19,704 nucleotides of DNA from Acidaminococcaceae bacterium (GTDB lineage: Bacteria; Bacillota; Negativicutes; Acidaminococcales; Acidaminococcaceae): contig JAFSOW010000171.1 of assembly GCA_017443165.1 (NCBI GenBank), positions 1-19,704 on the forward strand, given 5' to 3'. The position numbers and the translations under genes were made by a program. Positions 12,650 through 18,924 of this stretch are shown here, piece by piece (position 1 is the first letter of the stretch; every line of letters starts with the position of its first letter). The notes beneath the pieces were generated by a model, which ran no database searches, was not told the origin of the DNA, and worked only from the letters and a program-made list of their open reading frames with translations.

Positions 12650-13912
12650 TTACTTCCGCAAATTTTTCACCAGCAGCGCCGTGCCCAGACCACCGGCACC
12701 GGCGATGCTCAACAGTCCCAGCCTGCCGTTCCTTTGTTTCAGTTCCTGCCACAGATGAAGCAGCAGAATGGCTCCCGAGGCGCCGTACGGATGCCCGTAG
12801 GCCAGGGCGCCGCCCCAGGGACAGTAGCGTTCCGTCAGGTCAGGATGCTTTCCGGCAAACAGCGCGCTGATCACCGCAAAGGCTTCATTATATTCAAATA
12901 CATCAATCTCTTCCGGTTGTAACCCGCAGCGTTGCAATAAACCGGCTCCTGTTTCTATGGCCCCTTCCGGGCTATAGCGGGGATCCACGCCCCACTCAAA
13001 TCCGACCAGCAGTTCCGTTTCCGGCTGCAGATTATATTTTTCAAGCGCTTTTTGTGAAACCAGGATAACAAAGGCCGCCCCGTCATTCGTCAGGCAGGCG
13101 TTGGCAGCCGTCAGCAGCGGAGTCATTGCGTTCGTTTCGTTTGATATCCCTGCTTTGCTTTCACTCTCCGCACCGCTTTTTCTATCAGACTTTCCACCTG
13201 ATTCTGTTTCGTTGCGCTGTTCCTGGCACAAGGCCGCAACTTCTTCTGCCGTAAACAACTTTGGCATCCGGCTTGCCAGCTTCGGGCTCATCCTGTCGCG
13301 GATTCCTTCGTCGCACTCACTGCCAAACACAGAAACCACAACATCCTGCAGCCGTTTTTCTTCCCTGGCCTTCCTGGCCAGCTGATGGCTCCGTACCGCA
13401 AATGCATCCAGTTCCTCCCGGGTAAAGCCGTACTTCTGGCAGGTCCGTTCGGCGCCCTCCAGCATTACTCTCGCGCTGGTGGTATCCGGCGAAAACTGCG
13501 CTACGGTAAATCCTGCTTCCGTATAACGGGGGTCTGCTTTTGCGTAAACACGCGTGGGCTGCATGGATGTTGATTCGAACCCGCCTGCGATCAGCACATC
13601 CGCCATGCCGCTGCCGATTTTGGTCATGGCCAGTTCAATGGATGCCGCCGCGGAAGCACACTGCATGTCCAGCGTCAGCGCGGGAATATGTATGGGAAGA
13701 CCGGCCTTCAGCGCCGCCAGACGCGTAATGTTTCCCCCCGTGCCTACCGCGTTGCCGCAAATCAGTCCGTCAGCCTGCAGCGCGCAGGGATACTTTTCAA
13801 TTACTTTTTGTAAAACGGCCGCAGCCAGTTCCTCCGCAGGGATGGTTTTAAACATCCCGCCCGTCAGCCCGATGTGGCTGCGCAGTCCCCCAAGTAAAAA
13901 AACTTTTTCCAT
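12650..13912 (-). CDS. Thiolase-family enzyme, YhfS-like, lacking the second catalytic Cys
   Basis: This is a 420-residue thiolase. The acyl-accepting Cys is C85 (LDMQCASAA), the NEAF motif is in the C-terminal half and the active-site His is H374 (GHPYGASG). The C-terminal motif, normally CxGGGxG, reads AGAGGLG (404-410), so Ala replaces the general acid/base Cys. Residues about 231-262 form an unusual Ser/Glu/Lys-rich insertion in the loop before TAANACLTNDGAA. The family makes or splits 3-ketoacyl-CoA; the missing Cys suggests altered chemistry or only acyl transfer. AGGA lies 7 nt before the ATG, directly after the bioY terminator-like hairpin. The context (bioY upstream, acyl-CoA ligase downstream) matches the Bacillus yhfUST genes. 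Confidence 0.88.
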   Translation of the reverse strand: MEKVFLLGGLRSHIGLTGGMFKTIPAEELAAAVLQKVIEKYPCALQADGLICGNAVGTGGNITRLAALKAGLPIHIPALTLDMQCASAAASIELAMTKIGSGMADVLIAGGFESTSMQPTRVYAKADPRYTEAGFTVAQFSPDTTSARVMLEGAERTCQKYGFTREELDAFAVRSHQLARKAREEKRLQDVVVSVFGSECDEGIRDRMSPKLASRMPKLFTAEEVAALCQEQRNETESGGKSDRKSGAESESKAGISNETNAMTPLLTAANACLTNDGAAFVILVSQKALEKYNLQPETELLVGFEWGVDPRYSPEGAIETGAGLLQRCGLQPEEIDVFEYNEAFAVISALFAGKHPDLTERYCPWGGALAYGHPYGASGAILLLHLWQELKQRNGRLGLLSIAGAGGLGTALLVKNLRK

Positions 13913-13926
13913 ACTCAGTTCCTCAT

Positions 13927-13956
13927 AAAAAAATCCCGGCCTGATGCCAGACCGGG
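13927..13956 (-). terminator. Terminator-like hairpin between bioY and the thiolase gene
   Basis: On the minus strand a 9-bp stem (CCCGG-T-CTG with CAG-G-CCGGG, one G-U, loop GCAT; 13956-13935) is followed by AT7 (13934-13927). The T-tract ends 14 nt before the thiolase ATG, so no promoter fits in between. The 108 nt between the hairpin and the bioY stop show no convincing promoter. It may act as an attenuator or partial terminator within one operon. Confidence 0.75.
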
Positions 13957-14064
13957 CGCTCTATGGAAGTGTCACCATCACCGTTATTTCTTTACAAAAC
14001 CACAGATGAATCCGTCTGCACTCTGCTTACAACTATTTACGCGTGACCATCCAGTTAACACAAA

Positions 14065-14637
14065 TCAGTTTTTCCGCATCAGCGCATTGATACGGGTTGC
14101 CAGAAACGCACCGGCAACTACTTTCACCACATCGCCGAAGATGAACGGGAACACCGCCGCCACCAGCGTGGCCCACACGCCCATGTGCGCCACCAGGTAC
14201 ATGGAGATGCAGCCGCCCACGTAAATGACCGGCATACCCACCGTGATGCCCAGGAAGACCATCCTCTTAAAACTGTTGGAACCGTTCAGCAGCTTGCTCA
14301 TCAGCCAGGCCGCAATAGCGAAGGCCACATAAAAGCCGCCGGTAGGCCCTACCAGACGCCCCAGACCGGCAGAACCTCCGGGCAGCACCGGAACGCCGAT
14401 CGCGCCGATGAGCAGCCAGGCCAGCAGAACCAGGAACGCGTCATTGGGTTTTAAAATAAACGCTGTCATATTAACGATAATCGTTGTCCCCACAACCATG
14501 GCCGGGGTAAACGGCAAAGGGAACGCCAGATAAGACGAAATCGCCAGCAGCGCCACACACAGCGCCATTTTAGTCAGGTTGCGGGTCTTATCCGCCGCGG
14601 TTTCGCGATGTAAAGCCGTTACAGAAGTCTGTGCCAT
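14065..14637 (-). CDS. bioY: Biotin transporter BioY (ECF S component)
   Basis: This is a 190-residue membrane protein with six hydrophobic segments. It has the BioY features: the FPLPFTPAMVVGTT region after the first helix and the loop GxxGRLVGPTGGF at about 90-103. It binds biotin at the outer face and works with the shared ECF energising module, or alone with low capacity. No ecfA or ecfT gene is in the window. The ATG at 14637 is chosen because GGAG lies 9 nt upstream; an earlier in-frame ATG at 14646 lies directly against that site. It leads the thiolase-ligase cluster and is expressed from a perfect consensus promoter overlapped by a BirA-like operator, so it is probably repressed when biotin is plentiful. 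Confidence 0.95.
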   Translation of the reverse strand: MAQTSVTALHRETAADKTRNLTKMALCVALLAISSYLAFPLPFTPAMVVGTTIIVNMTAFILKPNDAFLVLLAWLLIGAIGVPVLPGGSAGLGRLVGPTGGFYVAFAIAAWLMSKLLNGSNSFKRMVFLGITVGMPVIYVGGCISMYLVAHMGVWATLVAAVFPFIFGDVVKVVAGAFLATRINALMRKN

Positions 14638-14738
14638 GTTATTCATCTCCGGAATCAGTATTACACAATGCTTTTTACAACCGTTTTATCCATTGCGCTT
14701 CGTTATCCTTGTGAGAACCAAGGTTAACCACGTCTCTA

Positions 14739-14767
14739 ATTATAAATACTTCCCGAATCATTGTCAA
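14739..14767 (-). promoter_or_regulatory. Consensus promoter of bioY
   Basis: On the minus strand TTGACA (14767-14762) and TATAAT (14744-14739) are separated by 17 nt; all 12 positions match consensus. Transcription would start near 14732 and give a leader of about 95 nt that contains GGTTAACC (14722-14729). A promoter this strong normally needs a repressor to be controlled. Confidence 0.85.
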
Positions 14768-14792
14768 CCCATATTTTGTTTTAAGTTAACCG
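14761..14792. promoter_or_regulatory. Candidate BirA (biotin repressor) operator
   Basis: TTGTCAACC (14761-14769) matches the left half of the known BirA box (TTGT[A/T]AACC) at 8 of 9 positions. After a 14-nt spacer, AGTTAACCG (14784-14792) matches the right half (GGTTAACAA) at 6 of 9. The left half covers the -35 box of the bioY promoter, where binding would block polymerase. No birA gene is in view, and the right half is degenerate. Confidence 0.5.
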
Positions 14793-14856
14793 TTTTGATT
14801 TTTCATTTTTGTCACATTATTTTTTAATTCTGTAATAATCTTAACACAAAACTTAC

Positions 14857-14885
14857 TTGTATTTTCAGATAATTTCTGTTATATT
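14857..14885 (+). promoter_or_regulatory. Promoter of the 14.9-15.1 kb small RNA
   Basis: TTGTAT (14857-14862) and TATATT (14880-14885) are separated by 17 nt. Transcription would begin at about 14892. It is divergent from the bioY promoter, about 95 bp away. Confidence 0.6.
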
Positions 14886-14891
14886 ATAAGT

Positions 14892-15114
14892 GAACAAAGG
14901 AAGTACCGAAAGTCCCCCCAACCGGGGAAATGTTGGAAAAGGAAATGAGGATACTTCGGAAGTAAAAATGAGAAAGGAGTGGTTCCCCCGAAATAGGTAA
15001 TGCGGTATAAGGAAAAATTCGAAAAAGGAGTGAGTCCATTGCAGAGGTTATCGAGATTCAATAGATAAACGCCCGTGACGTTGTCGGTACAATGCGCGGG
15101 CGTTTAAATTTTTT
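14892..15114 (+). ncRNA. Candidate structured small RNA rich in GGA motifs
   Basis: A promoter and a strong terminator frame a transcript of about 220 nt with no convincing protein. It is purine-rich and has nine GGA motifs between 14899 and 15029 (first bases 14899, 14926, 14935, 14941, 14949, 14958, 14976, 15011, 15027). Short hairpins can form, for example TACTT-CGG-AAGTA (about 14952-14964), with one GGA straddling its loop, and CCGA/TCGG pairing between about 14906 and 14957. I recognise no hallmark of RNase P RNA, tmRNA, SRP RNA or a common riboswitch. Candidates are a CsrA/RsmA-titrating RNA, a divergent 6S RNA, or a leader for small peptides: three abutting mini-ORFs (14930-14965, 14968-15000, 15000-15068) run through it. 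Confidence refers to a discrete transcript existing, not to its class. Confidence 0.6.
15067..15114 (+). terminator. Strong terminator of the small RNA
   Basis: AAACGCCCG (15067-15075) pairs with CGGGCGTTT (15097-15105). The stem continues inward through TTGT/ACAA (15081-15084 with 15089-15092) around the loop CGGT, with one bulged A. TTTAAATTTTTT follows. Confidence 0.85.
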
Positions 15115-15199
15115 GTATTTACTATTTCAAAGAGGATACTTTCAGCCGAATCGACTTAACAGCTTGCCTAACTTTTTATTAGTTATTTCGGAGAAAACC

Positions 15200-15700
15200 A
15201 TGAGGCTTTTTATCGCTATCAATTTGTCAGATGCCATGAAAAACGCCCTCACTGCCGCACAGGACGAAATGTATGGCAGGGGTGTCCGGGGCAATTTTAC
15301 GCCCAGGGAAAATATGCACCTTACCCTGGCCTTTATCGGGGAATACCCGGATAAAGAACAGGTGATGGATGCGCTTTCTTCCGTATCCTTTTCTGCTTTT
15401 ATCCTTTCTCTTTCGGGCATGGGGTGTTTCCGTGACCTGTGGTGGGCCGGCATGGATGAATCGGCGCCGCTGGCTGCCGTGGTACGCCGCATCCGCCACG
15501 CATTGGCCGATCATAATATTCCTTTTGACCGGAAACGGTTTTCACCGCACATCACGCTGATCCGTAAAGCCACCGGAATGATACCCGGAATACAAATCGA
15601 AAAAATTTCCATGCCGGTGGAATGCATATCCCTCATGCGGTCCGACCGCGGCAAACACGGTATGATTTATACCGAAGTGGGAGAAATCACGAAAAAGTAA
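15200..15700 (+). CDS. thpR: 2'-5' RNA ligase family protein (ThpR/LigT; RNA 2',3'-cyclic phosphodiesterase)
   Basis: This is a 166-residue protein of the 2H phosphoesterase superfamily. Both catalytic HxTx motifs are present, H40-LTL and H117-ITL, about 75 residues apart as expected. The start MRLFIAI and the segment FSPHITLIRK are typical of ThpR. The family opens 2',3'-cyclic phosphates on RNA ends in the cytoplasm and can join tRNA halves through 2'-5' bonds in vitro; its role in the cell is not settled. The frame is open further upstream across the small RNA terminator, but the ATG at 15200 is chosen because GGAG lies 6 nt before it and the family's N-terminus begins there. It forms a single-gene unit between two terminators. 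Confidence 0.93.
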   Translation: MRLFIAINLSDAMKNALTAAQDEMYGRGVRGNFTPRENMHLTLAFIGEYPDKEQVMDALSSVSFSAFILSLSGMGCFRDLWWAGMDESAPLAAVVRRIRHALADHNIPFDRKRFSPHITLIRKATGMIPGIQIEKISMPVECISLMRSDRGKHGMIYTEVGEITKK

Positions 15701-15735
15701 ACGGCTTCTGTATAAACAACAGAGGCCGTTTTGTT
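15700..15735 (+). terminator. Terminator of thpR
   Basis: An 11-bp stem (15700-15710 with 15720-15730, one G-U) begins at the last base of the thpR stop codon and is followed by TTTTGTTT. Confidence 0.85.
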
Positions 15736-15779
15736 TATTATAAACTATTCATTTGATTCCTTATCGCGTATGCAACAAA

Positions 15780-16895
15780 TTATAACAACTTAAACAGCAC
15801 CGCCGCAATATCCTTGCTGTACTGATAAGCCTCCGCAGGCGCAGCAGGATGAATGGCCAGAAGCGGCACTTCCTGTTCGTACAGGGAACCGTGGGTGCGG
15901 CTTGCATCCGTCACCAGTGCAGTAGTTCCCCCAAGTTCGCCGAACGCGCAGTCCGGCGCCGTAAAAATCACATAATCCCCGATCCCCCGCAGCGGCAGAT
16001 GCATTTTTTCCGCTGCTTCTTTATTTGTCATCACGGCTTCGATCTCCGCTCTGGACCGGATCAGTTCCAGCAACGTGTCTTTCTCTTCCGGTTTTTTCAG
16101 GAACAGATACAGAATGCCGCCTTCCTGGTACACATGGTTTTCTTTATACCGGTCTTTCAACGGCGCCAGGCAGAAAATATGCAGCCCCGCTTCGTCCGCC
16201 AGCTGCTGAAAGTCCAGCAGGTGATGCTTCTGGTTCATTCCGTGGTCGGCGGTAATATAAATCTGCCGTTCCGGATCCGCTTCGTGGATGGCAGCCACAG
16301 CTTCATCGATCTGCCGGATCTGCAGCTGCGCTTCCGGTGCTTCCGGTCCGAAATGATGGAAGCCGAAATCATTGGTGGTGCAATACACCAGCGCCGGGTC
16401 TTCCTTTTTAATCACAGCCAGGGCCGCTTCCACGACCCAGCGGGAACTTTCCATACTGCTGACCCCCGGCGGGGCAGGAATGCCCAGTTTTTGCAACAGC
16501 GGCGCGTCCGGCGTCTGCACGCTGATGCCGGTGTCCGCCGCATGGCCATAGACTCCCAGCAGTTTTCCCTTCACCGTCAGAAACGCCGTCTTCAATCCCT
16601 GCCTCCGGTACGCCTGCAGCAGCGTCTCCGCCTTCATGAATCCTTTTTCCTCAATAAAGCCTTCTTCGCCTGTAACCGGATTGTAATAATAATTGCCTGC
16701 CATACCGGTTTCCGAAGGAAACTTCCCTGACAGAATCGACGCGTGGTTCACGTTGGTAACGGTGGGTACCACAGCCTTCACTGTTTTGGAAAAACCAAAC
16801 TGTTCCGCCAGTCTGTGAATATTCGGCGCAAACTCCGGCGTAATGTATTCCGGCGCGCAGCCGTCAATGACAAGTATCATGACTTTGTTCATCAT
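15780..16895 (-). CDS. Alkaline phosphatase superfamily phosphodiesterase, phosphonoacetate hydrolase-like
   Basis: This is a 371-residue metal-dependent hydrolase. A complete two-metal site can be read: D11 (VIDG), the nucleophile Thr in PTVTNVN (T47), D176 and H180 (NDFGFHHFG), D217-H218 (TADHGMN) and H335 (RTHGS). The TNVN segment and ADHGMN are closest to phosphonoacetate hydrolase and nucleotide pyrophosphatase relatives, so it probably cleaves a phosphonate C-P bond or a phosphodiester. No signal peptide is seen, so it is cytoplasmic. The frame is open for 87 more codons upstream, but that part overlaps the DUF3783 gene. The ATG at 16895 has GGAGG 9 nt before it and starts at the first beta strand. 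It follows the DUF3783 gene by 74 nt. No other phosphonate genes are nearby. Confidence 0.85.
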   Translation of the reverse strand: MMNKVMILVIDGCAPEYITPEFAPNIHRLAEQFGFSKTVKAVVPTVTNVNHASILSGKFPSETGMAGNYYYNPVTGEEGFIEEKGFMKAETLLQAYRRQGLKTAFLTVKGKLLGVYGHAADTGISVQTPDAPLLQKLGIPAPPGVSSMESSRWVVEAALAVIKKEDPALVYCTTNDFGFHHFGPEAPEAQLQIRQIDEAVAAIHEADPERQIYITADHGMNQKHHLLDFQQLADEAGLHIFCLAPLKDRYKENHVYQEGGILYLFLKKPEEKDTLLELIRSRAEIEAVMTNKEAAEKMHLPLRGIGDYVIFTAPDCAFGELGGTTALVTDASRTHGSLYEQEVPLLAIHPAAPAEAYQYSKDIAAVLFKLL

Positions 16896-16969
16896 ACAGG
16901 AATTCCTCCCTCCGTGCTCAGGCAGCCGGCTTCCAGGTTTAGAGATTCTATAATCACCTGTCAATGCTT

Positions 16970-17461
16970 TTACTTGTGCACGCTCTTCCCATACTGTTTC
17001 ATATACACATGCTCCGCCGCCAGTTCCTGCAGAAGATGCCGCCCGCTCCACTGCCGGTTGGACGGAGTGAGCATGGCTTTCAGTTCTATATTCTTCAGCT
17101 TCCCCTTCTTCACCGCCGCCAGAAACCGGTTCAGCAGGTGCATGTCGAAGCCGCACAGAAAGACCATCTCTTTTTGCGCAGCCTGCGCCAGCGACTCCGC
17201 GGCTTCTTTTTTCACGGTTTCCGGGTCTTTCCCTGCTTTTTGGGCCGCTTCCTCCAGTGCTTCGAAAAGTTGGTCTTCCTGGTTCTGCGGAGGATTCACC
17301 GCAGCCTGGGGACAGTCCTTCACGCCTGCCAGAAAACCAACCGCATCGTCAAACTGTTCCGGCGCCACTGCCTTGCAGTTCACTTTTAAAACCATGCAGA
17401 CCTGGCGGAGCAGCTGCAGCCTTTCCGGATTAAAATTATAGGCCAATACTGATTTAATCAT
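16970..17461 (-). CDS. DUF3783 domain protein of unknown function
   Basis: This is a 163-residue soluble protein. The C-terminal part carries the features I associate with DUF3783: FLCGFD (101-106), LKAMLTPSNRQW (127-138) and a final LLQELAAEH. The N-terminus (MIKSVLAYNFNPERLQLLR) resembles other members; a charged Ala/Glu/Lys-rich middle section (about 60-97) is probably helical. The function of the family is not known. The start has AAGGTGA 6 nt upstream and lies only 16 nt from the purA terminator hairpin. It is probably co-transcribed with the phosphodiesterase gene downstream. Confidence 0.8.
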   Translation of the reverse strand: MIKSVLAYNFNPERLQLLRQVCMVLKVNCKAVAPEQFDDAVGFLAGVKDCPQAAVNPPQNQEDQLFEALEEAAQKAGKDPETVKKEAAESLAQAAQKEMVFLCGFDMHLLNRFLAAVKKGKLKNIELKAMLTPSNRQWSGRHLLQELAAEHVYMKQYGKSVHK

Positions 17462-17476
17462 AACTATTCACCTTTT

Positions 17477-17507
17477 AAAAAATCCCCGACAGAGTGCCGG
17501 GGATTTT
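17477..17507 (-). terminator. Bidirectional terminator between purA and the DUF3783 gene
   Basis: A 10-bp perfect stem (17479-17488 with 17498-17507, AAAATCCCCG/CGGGGATTTT) is followed on the minus strand by TT and then the AAAAGG of the next ribosome binding site. On the plus strand it is followed by CATTTTT. It should end the purB-purA transcript. Confidence 0.75.
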
Positions 17508-17511
17508 CATT

Positions 17512-17539
17512 TTTATATTCTTTTCTGCACGTATTTCAA
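17512..17539 (-). promoter_or_regulatory. Possible promoter for the DUF3783-phosphodiesterase unit
   Basis: On the minus strand TTGAAA (17539-17534) overlaps the purA stop codon and is followed after 16 nt by TATAAA (17517-17512). Transcription would start near 17505, so the message would begin with the terminator hairpin. The boxes are good, but the region is A/T-rich. Confidence 0.4.
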
Positions 17540-18825
17540 ATCAATTCCTTCAGCACGATGGTCTGTTCCCGGTTGGGTCCTACGGACACGATGCCCAGTT
17601 CCACGCCGGCCACTTCCGACAGACGGCGCAGGTATTTCTTCGCCCCTTCCGGCAGGTCTTCAAACTTGCGGCATTTCGTGGTATCGCACATCCAGCCGTT
17701 GAATTCTTCGTAGACCGGTTCCACCTTGCCCAGCGTTTTCAGGCTGGCGGGAATCTGTTTGATCTCTACGCCGTCAATCTTGTAGCCCACGCACATTTTA
17801 ATCTTTTTCATCTGGTCCAGCACATCCAGGCGGGTCACCGCAATGGAGTCCAAACTGTTCAGGCGCACGGAATACCGGAGCATGAAGGCATCCAGCCAGC
17901 CGCAGCGGCGGGGCCGTCCCGTGACGGTGCCGTATTCGTGACCGGTCTCCCGGATCTGATGACCAGGGCCGTCCGTATCCAGCAGTTCCGTTACGAAAGG
18001 ACCGGCGCCGACCCGGGTAGTATAGGCTTTCACCACGCCTACCACATGATCGATAAAGCGGGGACCGATACCGCTGCCCACGCTGGCATTACCCGCCGTC
18101 GGGTTGGAACTGGTCACGTAAGGATAGGTTCCATGGTCGATATCCAGGAACGTGGCCTGCGCCCCTTCAAACAAAACTTTTTTATCTTTCTCAAACAGTT
18201 CATCCAGAATCACGCCGGTATCCGTTACGTACGGACGCAGTTCCTCCGCGTATCCCAGATATTCCTTCAGCACCGTTTCGTAATCAAACGGTTCCGCACC
18301 GTAAATCTTGGTGATGATTTCATTTTTTGCAGCCAGGTTGGCTTTCAGCTTTTCCGCGAACACTTCCGGATCCATCAGGTCGCAGACACGGATGCCCACC
18401 CGGGCCACCTTGTCCATATAGCAGGGACCGATACCGCCCCGGGTTGTGCCGATTTTATTCTCGCCCAGAGCCTCTTCCTGCAGCACGTCCAGCTTCTGGT
18501 GATAGGGCAGCACCACGTGAGCCCTGTCGCTGATGGCGATACGGCTGATGTCCACGCCCTTGTCGTGCATCTCTTTGATTTCCTGCAGCACCACGCCGGG
18601 GTTAATCACTACCCCGTTGCCCAGCACGCACATCTTCCCGTGATACAAAATCCCGGAAGGCAGCAGCCGCAGTTTATAGGGCACGTCGTTTACCACAACG
18701 GTGTGCCCCGCATTGGAGCCGCCGCTGTAGCGCACTACCGCGTCCGCTTTCTGCGCCAGGTAATCAACAATTTTACCTTTTCCTTCATCGCCCCACTGGG
18801 CGCCGATTACAACAACTGATGACAT
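17536..18825 (-). CDS. purA: Adenylosuccinate synthetase
   Basis: This enzyme converts IMP, aspartate and GTP to adenylosuccinate, the first step from IMP to AMP. The 429-residue length matches the family. The N-terminal GTP-binding signature GAQWGDEGKGK is at 8-18 with catalytic D13; H41 lies in SGGSNAGHTV. The IMP-binding GTTRGGIGP and the segment HGTYPYVTSSNPTAG are also present. The frame extends seven codons upstream to a TTG, but the ATG at 18825 is standard and has GGGAG upstream. It follows purB by about 100 nt, so the two steps from IMP to AMP lie together. Confidence 0.98.
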   Translation of the reverse strand: MSSVVVIGAQWGDEGKGKIVDYLAQKADAVVRYSGGSNAGHTVVVNDVPYKLRLLPSGILYHGKMCVLGNGVVINPGVVLQEIKEMHDKGVDISRIAISDRAHVVLPYHQKLDVLQEEALGENKIGTTRGGIGPCYMDKVARVGIRVCDLMDPEVFAEKLKANLAAKNEIITKIYGAEPFDYETVLKEYLGYAEELRPYVTDTGVILDELFEKDKKVLFEGAQATFLDIDHGTYPYVTSSNPTAGNASVGSGIGPRFIDHVVGVVKAYTTRVGAGPFVTELLDTDGPGHQIRETGHEYGTVTGRPRRCGWLDAFMLRYSVRLNSLDSIAVTRLDVLDQMKKIKMCVGYKIDGVEIKQIPASLKTLGKVEPVYEEFNGWMCDTTKCRKFEDLPEGAKKYLRRLSEVAGVELGIVSVGPNREQTIVLKELI

Positions 18826-18877
18826 ACTGTTTACATCTCCCCTCAAAGATTAAAACATGTTTCGATTCATATATTCT

Positions 18878-18912
18878 CCGGTCCGTACCGGCCGAAACTG
18901 CGTTCCCGCAGT
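18878..18912 (-). other. Two tandem tetraloop hairpins between purB and purA
   Basis: ACTGCG/CGCAGT (18897-18902, 18907-18912), loop GGAA on the RNA, is followed by CCGGT/ACCGG (18878-18882, 18887-18891) with a 4-nt loop. No U-tract follows, so this is more likely an mRNA processing or stability element than a terminator. Confidence 0.4.
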
Positions 18913-18924
18913 CAAATCCGCAAC

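Noticed and set aside
14879..15061. 60-codon minus-strand frame at the small RNA locus
   Set aside because: It has no ribosome binding site, is Phe/Leu/Pro-rich, and lies antisense to a unit with its own promoter and terminator.
16896..17156. Longer phosphodiesterase start with 87 extra codons
   Set aside because: The extension overlaps the DUF3783 gene, has an unrelated low-complexity composition, and the internal ATG at 16895 has a good ribosome binding site.
17494..18819. 441-codon open frame on the plus strand, antisense to purA
   Set aside because: The translation is His/Gln/Phe-rich without any recognisable motif, and the opposite strand encodes an unmistakable purA. Similar mirror frames lie opposite most genes here because of their codon bias.
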